64,000 bases of DNA from Osedax fenrisi. Lineage: Eukaryota > Annelida > Polychaeta > Sabellida > Siboglinidae. A program made the position numbers and the translations under genes. Positions 11,971 through 24,289 of the stretch are shown here, in pieces; position 1 is the first letter of the stretch; every line of letters starts with the position of its first letter. A model generated the notes under the pieces. The model worked only from the letters and a program-made list of their open reading frames with translations. It was not told the origin of the DNA and did no database searches. The stretch lies in NCBI GenBank assembly GCA_964019155.1, contig OZ025239.1:114314020-114378019 (forward strand), in the 5' to 3' direction.

Positions 11971-14508
11971 CATTAACTGAATCGTATCGCGCCTAACGTT
12001 GACCAGTGTGGTCGTACTGAGGCCAGGTTTCACTGTTGTCCACGTCACAGATGTTACCGTGGCCGTACTGAGACCATGTGTCGTCGATTGTCTTTCGATC
12101 ATTACGATACTCGCCGCGTTGAATCCGGATTATATTCGGGTTGAGTTTTGTGAAAATGCAAGCATTTATTACAAATTGTAATGTTGTGGTATAATTTAAA
12201 AACGTTATTTTCCATTACGGTGTATATGACGAATGAAGGTGATAAAAATATAGTGAATATATTAGTAAACTATATAAATATTGTTTACTATTCTTATATG
12301 TTAAATTTTAAATTATTGTTTATACAAAAACGTTTCAAATTAAAAATTCTACGTGATATATTTTTTATATATAACACAAATTAAAATATATAAATTTAAA
12401 ATTGAAAAGCCATATACGTTTCCATTTATTACTTCTCTTATACGTCTATTCCATATAAATAGCCATATATATATATATATATATATTTAAAAATCCTAAT
12501 TAACATTATTTGTAATATATAATGATACCTATAGGGATGGCTATGATATCTATAGGTATACCTATGTCATAATACTTTAATAATCTTGACTTTAATAGTA
12601 TATTTATTTTAATATTTTCGCTTAATTATAATATTATGATTGATTATTAACATGTTTTCTATGATTATTGATATAATTGGAGCTATTTTTTAAATTTCAC
12701 TTTTATCTTATTTTGATATAATATAATATTTACATATAGACACCCTTTATCTATGGCATTCGACAAATAAATTCATCCTACAATCTGAAGCCAGAACACT
12801 ATTTCAAAATTGTGCCGCTATTGTCAATGATTTGTAAACAAAAATAAAATTGTAATGTAAACAAATATTTTTTTTACAAATTATTATAATACATCATGAC
12901 GTTATAAGGGGTTATTAATGATATAACTATATATAAATATGCTTATGACAGAGATTGATTAAGGGGTAAAATCGAGCATTTGCACGGGCCAAACATTTTG
13001 AGGAGCCAATAAAATATTTGTAAAATAATTGTTCTCTACTAAGTATTTAATCTTTAAAATATTTGTAAAATTTAAAATAATATAATAATTATTCAAAAGA
13101 AGGAAATATACAATGAATATATCATGATGCCGATCTTATAATAATAATATAATAATAATATGTATTCATTGAAATCTCAAATATATATTGAATACAATAC
13201 AAATAGCGGATACAAATGGACCCCTCAAGAAGTCATAGACTTATACACGTTATAAATAACTGTGAGGGGCCTCGGACAATACAATACAAATAGTAACATG
13301 TTTACTTGTGTTTTTATTTATCGTTTATTAAGTTATTTATTATTATTATCAGATTTAGGCAATGCCAGTGTAATTATAGAAGCAGTATTGCTTATCGAGA
13401 CAATTACCCCTTTATTAACATGATAAGTTTCATTATAGATAAGAATAATAAATAAATAATAATTATATAATATTATGACTTCCTGTTTATATATATATGA
13501 TAAAGAAATAAAATGAAATTTATCATGTAACTAAATGTAATCATCATGTAATAATATAAATAAATGATAAAATAATAAAATTAAAATCTAAGAAATACAT
13601 CAAGAATAAAATAAAATAATATAAAACATAGAGAACCTAAATAGTAGAAAGCCAATATTTAGATATAAAAGAAACTAAAAGAAACAAGAGAAAAAAAGAA
13701 ACAAATATATTAGATAAAATATAGGTAAAATGATATAATAAAAATGAAACATATTATAATACTGAACTTTTTTAAATAATTTATTTTTTAATACTGATAT
13801 TTTATAATTAATAATATATGTTTTTGTAATTTTATATTATGTCAGAAAGTAATAAATGTAAAAATAATAAAAATAATTTTATTTAAGTCGGAAAAAATAA
13901 AATTTGAAATTATTTTAATCAATCTGATAAAAGATATAATTTAATTTTTAATTTTTAATTAAATACATTTTTTTAATACTGATAATTTATAATTATAATT
14001 ATAATTAATAATATATGTTTTTGTAATTTTAGATTATGTCATAAAGTAATAAAAGAAAAAAACAATAAAACTAATTTTATTTAAGTCGGAAAAAATAAAA
14101 TTTGAAATTATTAATATAAGAGATAATTTTAATTTTTTTTTAAATTGAATTATATACACGAAGTAAGGCCTTTTGGTTTACAAATTTCAAAATTATATTA
14201 GTTATCCAAATTATTTTTTTTAATTTATTTTTTAGATATAATATGTGTAGTTTACAATCTTGATAAACACGAGAGAAAAACAAGAACTGCCTGGAGCCGA
14301 AATCTTGATATAACTTTAAATGATAAGAAAAATCTATCAAACATGTATTTCTAAATAGGCTAACGATTTTGTGTAAATTTACTATAAATTAGATTGGTGA
14401 ATATATACATCGGGCGGGATTATATTTGTCACAAAATAAATGTACTATTTTATGCTTTATATGCACAATATTTATCTGTAATAATTAGTAAGTTACACGA
14501 GGATATAT

Positions 14509-14551
<43 letters not shown>

Positions 14552-15510
14552 TCATATATCCTGATTGCAAACACGTATATGATGTTGGTATATCACATGA
14601 GAATAGTGATCACCATATAATCTATAGATTGGCATATATGGCATAGATCATCGCATGCAGCTTGGACTCAAATATATTTTCTATGGTATGAAACTAATTA
14701 ATAAATAATTGAGTGATCAGCTAGAAAGATAAAAATGAATCTGTAATAACTTACTAAAGATAATTATCGAAGTTGTAAAGTTTCTATGCGAACGAGAGGT
14801 GTTGGATTTAGACGTTTAAATAGATATATTAATTCACGTTATAATGGCAACTATTTGGGTATATTGGAGTGGTTTTATTAATGACGTAGGAACAACAGAA
14901 GCACTACTGACAACACACATCATACAGAGAACAACAGATACTACTCCGTATCAGTAGTATACTACTCTGTCACACTTTCAAACAGGTTTTAATACGATAT
15001 TGTAAGACGGACTATCGCATACCGCGTCGTTAAAACTAACTACACTGATAATAAGCGTATACGAATCATGCATTATGAATCATCACGTAGTAATTTACTA
15101 TTTAACTGTACTAAGTAGACCACCTATTACAGCAATAATCGGGCAATGATGAAGGGTATCTCCTGTGTCGTTATAACAAGTTATATCATTAAGTTGCATG
15201 ATTAGGTATTACGTTATATCCCAACCATATCAATAAGATGAAAATGAATATGTAACTTTTGATTTGCTGATGATATAGACTTACAAGAAAGTGGAATGAA
15301 TGGCTTACAATGCCCGACAGACGCACCTCGTTTATCAAAGTATGGAATAGAAATAAGCCATGAAATATGTAATAACCGTATAAATAACACTGGAAATATT
15401 ATCAACATTAACATGTATGAAAAACTTCTAGAAATAGTAAATGGTTTAATATCTCTATGTAATATTAATTATTAATGGAATGCCATTTCATACGTATATA
15501 TGTATATGTA

Positions 15511-16114
15511 GGGGAGGGAAGGGGGTAGTGGCCGATAATTAATATGCCTCAGAAGATTTCTAATATATCGATAAATACTGAATGTTAGGCTCTTATTTTT
15601 TTGAATTAACTAGAAATCATATAGTTCTAGAATACTGTGATTTCAGTTTTATATATAAAGTGTTTATCCTAATAATATAAACGTTTGATTAGGCATTACA
15701 AAAATCACTGAAATAAGGCAAGGCTCTAGTAGTGGCCTCTAGTACCAGAAAATGCGATAGGTGTCTCGTAATGTATTCGATTTATATTTTTTTAATTATG
15801 TAATATTAAATAATTATATTTATGATGCATACGCACCTTATTTGATTCAATGATTTAATTATATATACACATACTCTTACATATAAATAAGCATAAATAT
15901 ATATAATCATGTTTTTTGTCAAAATTTGACAAAAAATTATTATATAATAAATTAGAGTAATTAATTAATTATTTAAAAAAAAATTTACTATATATTATAG
16001 ATATTTAGATTATCTAAATATTGTATATAGAACTTTTTATCCTATCAAGCACCATTTAAGCGTTAATTAAAACGGCCACTACTCCCTCCTCGGCCACTAC
16101 CCCCTTCCCTCCCC
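15511..16114. mobile_element. MITE with G/C-rich TIRs, copy B
   Basis: Duplicate of 5184-5787 made by the tandem duplication. It carries the single C-to-T difference (15998) that I found between the two copies. Confidence 0.85.
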
Positions 16115-17799
16115 TATACGGTATATATTGGAAAAAATATATCCATCAACAGATACTAGTCAAAATATGATCGATTTAACTAGGGTATGGTACGAAGGAC
16201 TATTTCATGCTATATCATCATTCGAGTTAAGATCTAACCACAGATAATACGCGTATACGAATTTAGGAGACACTATTTTATAATGAGGATACTGAGATTA
16301 TAAAAACGTATCCCTCGATAGATTAAAACATGAAATAATCAATAATTAGAAAGTTACAAAAATAATTAAAAAGGTATATATATATATTATATTGTAATTT
16401 ATAGATCTATTTCAAAATAAACTAGTTTGAATTTGGTGTCCTTACAAAGTATTTAATTACAGGAAGTTGTTACTAAAGTATATATTAAGATCATTAACTC
16501 TATTTTTAATATTTTGAGAGTTAAATTCAACTTAGATTATATAGTGTTAGTATATAATTGAGTAACGTCACCCATATATGTGGTAGTGTATATCATGTTT
16601 ATTTAGCATTGTCGTATTATCAGATGTTTGATAAAAGTAGAAGTTCAATCTGCACAAGGATGTTAGTTGAATGATGACAAATATATAATTATATTAAAGA
16701 TTTATGTAAATTAGAAAGAGACCGGATTCATACAATCATCCTTGCGGTGTATACCGGGAGGTATAAATATACTCGTTGAAATAGATTAGCCAATTTGTAT
16801 AGTGAATATATGATTAAAAAGAAAGATACGAACTAATTTAAAGATAATATATATATACACCGTTTACAATTAATTAATTAATACATTTTAATTTAAATTA
16901 TCGAAATACACTGATAGATGAAATAAGCATTATTTAGGTGTGGATGTATAACTAAAATATATATGTATATAGCTCGGTAATATTGAACAACCTAATTAGA
17001 CGAGATTTTCCAACAACAAGGATGAATATTATCTCCAATATTGTTCAAAATATCTAGAATTAATTATGTGGGATACTGTATTAAGTTATATCCTAACCAT
17101 ATAAATAACAGGAAGATATTTATTCAACCTTAGATTTTCTGATAATATAGACCCACAGGTTTAAAGCATGACCTACAATGGCTTATAGACTTACCATAGG
17201 AAAAATCAGCTAAGTTTAGAATGGAAATACGCCATGAAATAAGTAAGATGTTCATTAATGATACTGCAAATATTAATATGTATGTTAAACTTCTAGAAAT
17301 AGTAAATAGTTTCAAATATCCCGGTATAATATTAATTATAATTATCAATGGATAATTATCAATGGAATGCCATTTTATACGTATATAATATGCGCGACAT
17401 ATAAACTTAATTGTAGATTTCGATGGAAAAATACATCGATCAACAGAGTGGGTTTTTGAAGTAGTAAATACCTACTACTCTGTCATAATTTCATCGATTT
17501 CAAAGTCGACATGATATGGTACTAAGGACTATTGCATGACACATCATACTTCAGTATATGTAAATATCTAATCAGCACGATAATACGCTTATACGAATTC
17601 AAGAGAAACTATTTTATAGTGAAGATACGAAGATGTTAAAAATGTAACCCTCAAGTAATGTTAAATTATACCATTACAACTATTTATAATTAGAAAGTAC
17701 AACAAATTTAAAATAATAATTTGTATATATATTATATGGAATTTAATATTTCAAAATAAACTAGTTTGAATTTTGTGGCCCTGAAAAGGGCCGATTGGT

Positions 17800-18425
17800 A
17801 TATAATTAATATTTAACATCTGCGATATTTTTACGAATTCAGTGTATTCCAATGTTAACCTAGTTCATTTATTAATCCGATAAATTCATTTTAATTTCAT
17901 AATATATTATTCATGCAATATATATTATATTTTAATGAGGGCTGTGGATAAAACGATAAATATACAGGAATTGATCTTGCGGTAGAAATGCGACGAGTAA
18001 CGATTACTTATTCATGTATTTCATTAGTGTACATCCTATACTGTATTGTACTTTAGTTGCAGGAGGGGAGATGCGATGTGCTTTAACAGGAGAGGCATCG
18101 AGTACTGGTTTCGAGGCCGTCAAGATAATGTACGATTGTTGTATAACTTCTGACGAACGGATTCAGACTGTTCACAATATTGTTGAAAGAACTCAACACG
18201 ATGTCAGCTACTGGATATGGCTAATACAGTAAATAAAAAGTACGTACTTTATATTATATATATATATATATATATATATCAATGATACATTATTGATATA
18301 ATGTTACATATATATATATATTATGAATTAAAAATGAATTTATCGGATTAACAAATGAACAGGGTTAACATTAGAATACATGAATTCATAGAAATATCGC
18401 AGATGTTAAATATAAACTATATAAA
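17800..18425. mobile_element. Inverted-repeat (hairpin) element, complete copy
   Basis: The left arm (from ATTTAACATCTGCGATATTT at about 17811) is matched by its reverse complement in 18280-18415. The arms share TAATCCGATAAATTCATTTT, and the paired region is about 110-130 bp. The interior (17940-18280) holds a 72-codon frame (18014-18232, +) ending ...VERTQHDVSYWIWLIQ, with no recognised domain. Copy A has only the left arm and about half the interior (7480-7866), because the duplication breakpoint cuts it. Confidence 0.7.
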
Positions 18426-18654
18426 TGATATCATCAAATATACTCACATATCGTAAATGATACAGATTTGTAGTTTCATAAACTATTTTTTTGTTGTTGT
18501 AAATTGCCTCTATTAAGCTTCGTTTTCCTTTTATTTTCTTATTTCTTATTAGCTTGTAGATAACATCTTGATGAACTCAGAGCTGAAAGCATACTTGTGA
18601 GGTGCACTTTAAAGTTGAAGTAACTATTGTGTGTAATATTCCCGGTTAATATAG

Positions 18655-18735
18655 TTTTTTACGTGGAATAACTAACCAATAGAACTCTAGAGAATTTTAT
18701 GTGGAATAACTAACCAATAGAACTCGAGATTAATC
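18655..18735 (+). repeat. Two direct repeats of about 45 bp
   Basis: GTGGAATAACTAACCAATAG occurs twice with flanking similarity (from about 18662 and about 18702). A related sequence in inverted orientation (TTATTCCACGAAAAATAT) is at 18795-18812, so these may belong to the end of the neighbouring 1.2 kb repeat. Confidence 0.7.
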
Positions 18736-18749
18736 ATCATTAATCATTA

Positions 18750-19955
18750 TTTATTATTTATTATTACAACAGAAACTAAATTGTTATTGCTTACTTATTC
18801 CACGAAAAATATTATACAGATTTAAAATTTTATTTTTTTAATTTATTTTTAAAATAAAATTATATTTTGTGATATTGTCAAATTTAATATATTAAGTAAT
18901 ATAGTTATATAATATAAATACATTAAATAATATTATAAATATTTAATAACAAAAACTTGTAACCTACCTATATGGTGTAATTAATAATATGTTTACATTG
19001 ACCAAGTAGGCGTCAGTTATTTAGAACCATTATAAATTGTCATCGTAATATATATTAAAACAATATCATTAATTAGCAGTGTATCTTACATATATAATAT
19101 TTTATTAATTAATCAATAATGTATACATTAATAATATGTAATATACAGTCAATTCCCGATAAGTCGGACTCTCAAATGACCGGGAAAAGTGTCCGACTTA
19201 GCGAGATGTCCGACTTATCCGAGATTAAGAATATCATGCAAATACGACATGAAATGCGCAGCGCGAGTTAAATGGTTACCTAAATATGGAATTATGCAAC
19301 AATCAGCAACATAAAATGTTGTATTCAATTATATTACTTACTACAATTATAATATTAATTATTTAAAGTAACAATTTCTGACAATTTATAAAAAGTCCGA
19401 CTTATCCAGTATAACAATCATAAAAATTACTATAATATGTATCCGACTTATAGAAAATCGAAACCGATTAATTTAACATGGAACTAGATACAAATCCAAC
19501 CAAACCAACGAAATGTGTCCGACTTATCCGTAGTCCGACTTACCGAGAGTTGACTGCATATATATAGAATGTTAAATTTATCAAATGTAATTATATTTAG
19601 TTAAATATTTATGTGTAATTTGCGTCTATATATAAATGTTTTATATTAAAACTTGATATCTATATCAATTCAAATCCAATAAATATGTAGGAAACCTATA
19701 TATATATTTGATTTTGTAAAGTTTAATAATAATTAGAAGTTTACTAGTATAATAGTTTCTTGATAATTATTATAATTATAATAATATTAATACGCATATT
19801 ATTATGATATATTGTTTAATGTCAATAACTAATTGTGTATCTCCGCTTCTCGGTTAATTAAAAACCCTTCCGTTCGTAGTGCATGCTTTTAAACCTACAC
19901 AGTAGCCCGAGTGTAATAGAATATATGTAGGTCGACATCGATGTAGGTATCATTC
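18750..19955 (+). repeat. 1.2 kb dispersed repeat, left copy (inverted relative to 62815-64000)
   Basis: The sequence from the ACAACAGAAACTAAATTGTT block (about 18767) to GTAGGTCGACATCGATGTAG (about 19928) is found in reverse complement at 62815-64000 with scattered substitutions and small indels. Both copies carry the same nested pogo-like MITE at the same internal place, so the MITE inserted before this repeat multiplied. No long ORF is present; it may be a non-autonomous transposon. Its outer ends are not defined. Confidence 0.88.
19146..19556. mobile_element. pogo/Tigger-like MITE (CAGTCAA...TTGACTG), left copy
   Basis: The ends are CAGTCAATTCCCGATAAGTC and its inverted partner GACTTACCGAGAGTTGACTG, preceded by TA. 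The right TA is mutated to CA here but intact in the other copy. CAGT-type ends, TA flanks and a TAAGTCGGAC core resemble the pogo/Tigger branch of Tc1/mariner. The GTCCGACTTA word recurs about six times inside (near 19187, 19207, 19396, 19441, 19518 and 19533), as expected for repeated transposase-binding sites. There is no ORF. Confidence 0.82.
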
Positions 19956-20202
19956 TCTTTTGCGTGTTTATTAGGATTCGTATAATGACGTTACGAATAT
20001 CTAAGATCTTTGTTTTCCCGAGATTTAGTCACTTTTCTAAAACTAATAATATATAGCAGCCGATATCGGGCTGTTAAAATCGAACCTGATTTAACGACTT
20101 TATTTCACTCGTGGAAATATTTACCATAGTGATAAACTTGAATCCGTTACGTCACAGTTGAAAGAGATTATTATAATAATTATTTTCCAACCACTCATAA
20201 TG

Positions 20203-20441
20203 TTAAGGGGGTATCCAACTACAAGTATTTCCGGCAACTTGCCGGAAATAATGTAACTTTAAAACCATTTTCCATCAAGTTGTAATAGTATACCCCTATA
20301 AATGTACTATATTTCAGGCAAGTTGGTGGAAAGTAAGGTGGTATCCCACTACAATTTTAGTTAAATTGCTAGAAAATCGTTTTAAAGTTACAATATTTCC
20401 GGCAAGTTGCCAGCAATACTTGTAGTGGTATGCCCTCTTTA
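20203..20441. mobile_element. Short palindromic MITE
   Basis: The left arm (from about 20207: GGGGGTATCCAACTACAAGT, then TTCCGGCAACTTGCCGGAAA) is mirrored by the right arm ending GTAGTGGTATGCCCTC. An internal half-length repeat (GGTGGTATCCCACTACAATT, 20337-20356) adds a third end-like motif. TTAA flanks the left side and TTTA the right, which could be a decayed TTAA target of piggyBac type. There is no ORF. Confidence 0.7.
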
Positions 20442-21177
20442 GACTTCATAAGCCAACGTTACTATAACAGTTATAGTATAACTCATTCCCTTATACTTTT
20501 GTATGGTAGTACTTTAGGTAAATATCCGAATTCAGCTATTACAATAATTCAAGTGAATTATTGTTATAAATATATAAACTTGACAAACAAACTTAATGTT
20601 TCCACCTATAAGATAAATATGAGAGATGTGAATTTCAGAATGAATATAAATGATTACTATTTAGATATTTCATAACAATACATATATAATTGTATAAAGA
20701 ATGTAGTCTATTCCTATATAATGAAATAATGTACATTATTATAAATGAATCATACATCAAAGTGACGCATACATGCACTCTAGACGTTTATATATGACAC
20801 ATAGGATATCCGCATCAATTCAAAATAAAAAAGTAAACAAATTAGGTCAATAAAGTAGATCAATATTTATTCGTGATATTGTTAAATAGCGAATTTATTT
20901 TGTAAATCTATAATAGCATATATAGTAGTACTTGGTCATCATATAAATAGTTATGTAATAAACAGTGACTTACGTAATACCATATAATCGATGTTATTTA
21001 TGAAATTTGAATAGTACATCAATATTATGAATATTGATGGGTATATAAATAGATATATACACAAAACTTAATAAATGAATATATTTTGTATTCTAATTTA
21101 TACAAAAATAGATAGATTATATTTCTCTAATATTGTACTCTTTAGTTATACCTTTTAAGTGAAATATTGTAAATTAT
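20442..21177. other. AT-rich spacer, no gene recognised
   Basis: An 81-codon frame at 20430-20675 (+) has no domain signature and AT-driven composition. Its start lies in the end of the MITE. I regard it as chance. Confidence 0.5.
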
Positions 21178-21360
21178 ATACATTGTACAATAGTGTACAA
21201 TATACACTGTACAATGTACATTGTAGAATGTACATGCACATAAACTATATAATTTAAGTCTATATAACCTATAGTGTACATGTTTCAACGTACATTAATG
21301 TACTATTGTATACTATATAATGTACACTGTATAATGTACATTGTTCAGTATAGGGTTCAC
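21178..21360. repeat. Cluster of TGTACA/GTACATT palindromic words
   Basis: TGTACA-type words (TGTACAATG, GTACATTGTA, ATAATGTACA, TGTACATG) recur many times on both strands in under 200 bp, so the stretch can fold on itself in several registers. There is no ORF. It may be a decayed satellite or hairpin element. Confidence 0.5.
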
Positions 21361-21769
21361 CTACAGTGAACAGGGTATACCATATTATAATATATATTAT
21401 AAGTACTGTTTACGGTTTACACTATACCCACACTATATTATATAGTCTATATACACTACATAAACTATACACTGCATCTATATGATTATATATAATCCTA
21501 AATATAATCCTAAATAATACTATAGTATATAGCACGGATCAGCACCATCGATATACAGAAAGTGAATAGCAATAGAATGTAGTGTATGGCACTTTGCGAT
21601 AGAGGCGCTACTGTCGCAACCTACTACTAAATACCCAAGCGGTCTCACTCTCGTGATTTTCCGAATATGTAAAAGTGATGGATGTAAACAACAAAATCCC
21701 AGTGACTCCATTACGGGATCTATAGATTGTAATCCATAGTAACTATATTTTTCATAAAATTTCACGAAA

Positions 21770-21943
21770 ATGTCTTCAAACTCAATCAAAGCGGAACTCA
21801 GATGTGCCATTATGAATTGTGACAACTATTCAATAAATGATACCTTTCCCTACCATAGATTTCCACTAGATGATGAACAATATGTTAATAAATATGAAAA
21901 AAATTTTCACAAAATTATTATTTGGAATTTTTTTTATAATTAA
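21770..21943 (+). pseudogene. THAP zinc-finger domain, 5' exon (probable transposase or THAP-gene remnant)
   Basis: The frame starts at ATG 21770 in a favourable context (AAAATG). It reads MSSNSIKAELRCAIMNCDNY, then SINDTFPYHRFPLDDEQY. This is the start of a THAP domain: C-x4-C, then the F-x-x-H-R-F-P box. A plausible 5' splice site (TAT|GTTAAT) follows the FPLDDEQY segment at about 21886. Without splicing the frame ends at 21943 after 57 codons. The C-x2-H half and the W and AVPTIF positions are missing and would have to come from another exon. The opposite-strand 101-codon frame is a shadow. THAP domains occur in P-element-like transposases and in host regulators. Surrounding MITEs and the minisatellite favour a dying transposon. 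Confidence 0.6.
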
Positions 21944-22111
21944 TTATGTATTATAGAGACTATTTTATAATCGTAACTCTATGAGGTATGCATAGCATAT
22001 GTAAATATTTTATAATGTATTATATACTCTTATTTCGAAAATTTAAAGTATTAATAATCATTAATAATTATAAAATAGTCATAAAATCGCTGAATATATA
22101 ATATGAGAATA

Positions 22112-22284
22112 CAGTGGAAACCGGCGCGCTATACCTTATGACATCGGCGCGCATACATCGCATTTCAAAGTATGCACATTTAAAAAATGATTTTATTAAA
22201 TAAAATAAAAATAGTGTACTAAGCACATTATTAACCAATAAATAGTAATCCTCAAATATATATATACGTGCCGGTTTTCCACTG
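22112..22284. mobile_element. 173-bp MITE (CAGTGGAAACCGGC ends)
   Basis: CAGTGGAAACCGGCGCG at the left is mirrored by CGTGCCGGTTTTCCACTG at the right. ATA lies immediately outside both ends and may be a short target duplication. A second internal pair is GGCGCGCTATA and TCGGCGCGCATA. There is no coding capacity. CAGTG ends occur in both Tc1/mariner and hAT groups, so the family is unsettled. Confidence 0.75.
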
Positions 22285-22539
22285 ATACGTAATATACATC
22301 CTATTATTTGTATTTTTTTAATGACAGAATTAAATTCAAAATACAAATACTATATATATATATATTATTTCTATATTTTATATTGTGATATCTAATTATA
22401 TAGATATACAAATATTATATTAAATAGTGATTTTATAAATAAATATATACATTACATAAATACACATATATATAAATACAATATATAATTATATATTTAT
22501 ATTATAGATATGTAATATATCTATTAAAAAATAAGTATT

Positions 22540-23385
22540 CTATTGTGATACTGCCGTGTATATCTGCGAACTAAGCGCCTAAAGTGTCGGGTCATGATAC
22601 TGCCGTGTATATCTGCGAACTAAGTGTCGGGTCGTGATACTGCCGTGTATATCTGCGAACTAAGTTTCGGGTCGTGATACTGCCGTGTATATCTGCGAAC
22701 TAAGTTTCGGGTCGTGATACTGCCGTGTATATCTGCGAACTAAGTTTCGGGTCGTGATACTGCCGTGTATATCTGCGAACTAAGTTTCGGGTCGTGATAC
22801 TGCCGTGTATATCTGCGAACTAAGTTTCGGGTCGTGATACTGCCGTGTATATCTGCGAACTAAGTTTCGGGTATGGATACTGCCGTGTATATCTGCGAAC
22901 TAAGTTTCGGGTCGTGATACTGCCTTGTATATCTGCGAACTAAGTTTCGGGTCGTGATACTGCCGTGTATATCTGCGAACTAAGTTTCGGGTCGTGATAC
23001 TGCCGTGTATATCTGCGAACTAAGCGCCTAAAGTGTCGGGTCATGATACTGCCGTGTATATCTGTGAACTAAGTTTCGGGTCGTGATACTGCCATGTATA
23101 TCTGCGAACTAAGTTTCGGGTCGTGATACTGCCGTGTATATCTGCGAACTAAGTTTCGGGTCGTGATACTGCCGTGTATATCTGCGAACTAAGCGCCTAA
23201 AGTGTCGGGTCATGATACTGCCGTGTATATCTGCGAACTAAGCGCCTAAAGTGTCGGGTCATGATACTGCCGTGTATATCTGCGAACTAAGTTTCGGGTC
23301 ATGATACTGCTGTGTATATCTGTGAACTAAGTTTCGGGTCGTGATACTGCCGTGTATATCTGCGAACTAAGCGCCTAAAGTGTAT
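22540..23385 (+). repeat. Minisatellite with 40-bp and 48-bp units, about 20 copies
   Basis: The unit begins GATACTGCCGTGTATATCTG, then CGAACTAAG. It continues either with TTTCGGGTCGT (40 bp) or with CGCCTAAAGTGTCGGGTCAT (48 bp). The long form occurs at the first unit, near 23020, 23195 and 23243, and as the last partial unit. Between them are runs of the short form with very few substitutions. The mixed order suggests repeated unequal exchange. It lies between the THAP exon and the 23393 ORF. Confidence 0.97.
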
Positions 23386-23392
23386 ATTAAGT

Positions 23393-23719
23393 ATGGATAT
23401 GTCAAAAAATAGTATGAATCGTATTCAATCAACTATAGTATTTAATAATTATATAAAAAAATTGTATATTTTATTCAACTTGTATATAAAACATATCGTT
23501 CATAAAGAAAACATATGTAATACCTTTTTATATATTTTGAATATTAATGATGTACATTTTAAATATTCTGATATATGTGTAGTTACTAGGAAAGTTGTAT
23601 TATTTTTTATTAAAAACTGTCTAAAATCAACATTATCAGTTGAAAATTTAGAAACTGTAGAAATCGTCAAATGTGGAATTAGAAAATCAAGAAAATTATT
23701 AAAATTAAAACATTTATAA
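23393..23719 (+). CDS. 108-codon ORF beside the minisatellite, unknown (possible transposase C-terminal exon)
   Basis: The frame opens with MDMSKNSMNRIQSTIVFNNY directly after the last minisatellite unit and ends ...CGIRKSRKLLKLKHL. It is lysine- and isoleucine-rich with hydrophobic alternation (LYILFNLYIKHIVHKENI) and a basic tail. No catalytic motif is visible. Its place downstream of the THAP exon and its basic helical look would fit the C-terminal part of a THAP/P-element-like transposase. That is inference only. In DNA this AT-rich, 108 codons is only modest evidence of coding. Confidence 0.35.
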   Translation: MDMSKNSMNRIQSTIVFNNYIKKLYILFNLYIKHIVHKENICNTFLYILNINDVHFKYSDICVVTRKVVLFFIKNCLKSTLSVENLETVEIVKCGIRKSRKLLKLKHL

Positions 23720-23934
23720 ACTATATCAAAAAATGTTTATTATTACATATATATTATAATAAATTATTACATATTAATTATAATATAACTAACTATTTAT
23801 TGTATATAAAAATATATTATAAAAAGGTTATATAACCTGATATTCAACTATATATACTTAAATAATTTAATAAATATTTTTTTGAATTACATTTCATATT
23901 TCAAAAGTGTAGTACGACAGTAGGCACACATTAA

Positions 23935-24285
23935 ATAACTATAAATAACAAAGTTCATGCGTATCTATCAAGGCGTGCGTCGCGCGAATAAATTATTCTT
24001 AGTTAATAATTACTTTGTATAGGCTCACTTCGGGATATAAAGCAGCTATAAAAAACTTAAGAATAAAACTAAATCAAACAACCCAAAAATATCAATCTGA
24101 AAATATGAATTAATCAATTAAAACGAATAGTGTATACGTATATTTTTATAAAGTTATCATTCAAAATATACATGTTTTCATTTAGATTTTATGTTCGTGT
24201 GCACTAGAGCGTATAATAAATTTGCGTAACGCACGCCATGCGCGCAACTAGTGAAGTTTGCTATTTATAGATATTTAATTTGTGC
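23935..24285. mobile_element. MITE with imperfect long TIRs
   Basis: The left arm CACATTAAATAACTATAAAT AACAAAGTTCA is mirrored at the right by GAAGTTTGCTATTTATAGAT ATTTAATTTGTG. Inside is an inverted pair of GC-rich blocks, AAGGCGTGCGTCGCGCG (about 23970) and ACGCACGCCATGCGCGC (about 24232). There is no ORF and no clear target duplication. Confidence 0.65.
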
Positions 24286-24289
24286 CACC

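Larger units (their letters stand above)
10322..18193 (+). repeat. Tandem duplication, copy B
   Basis: Right copy of 1-7866. All elements described for copy A recur here at +10321 (before about 14510) or +10327 (after). It holds the foldback element (11092-11970), SINE piece (about 13206-13332), LINE-tail repeat (about 13339-13416), decayed reverse transcriptase pieces and the G/C-TIR MITE (15511-16114). The right boundary lies inside the inverted-repeat element at about 17800-18425. Confidence 0.93.

Noticed and set aside
21520..21825. 101-codon minus-strand protein
   Set aside because: It overlaps the start of the plus-strand THAP exon and has no domain; a shadow frame.
22540..23385. CRISPR-like array
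   Set aside because: Repeats are contiguous without unique spacers, in animal DNA; it is a minisatellite.
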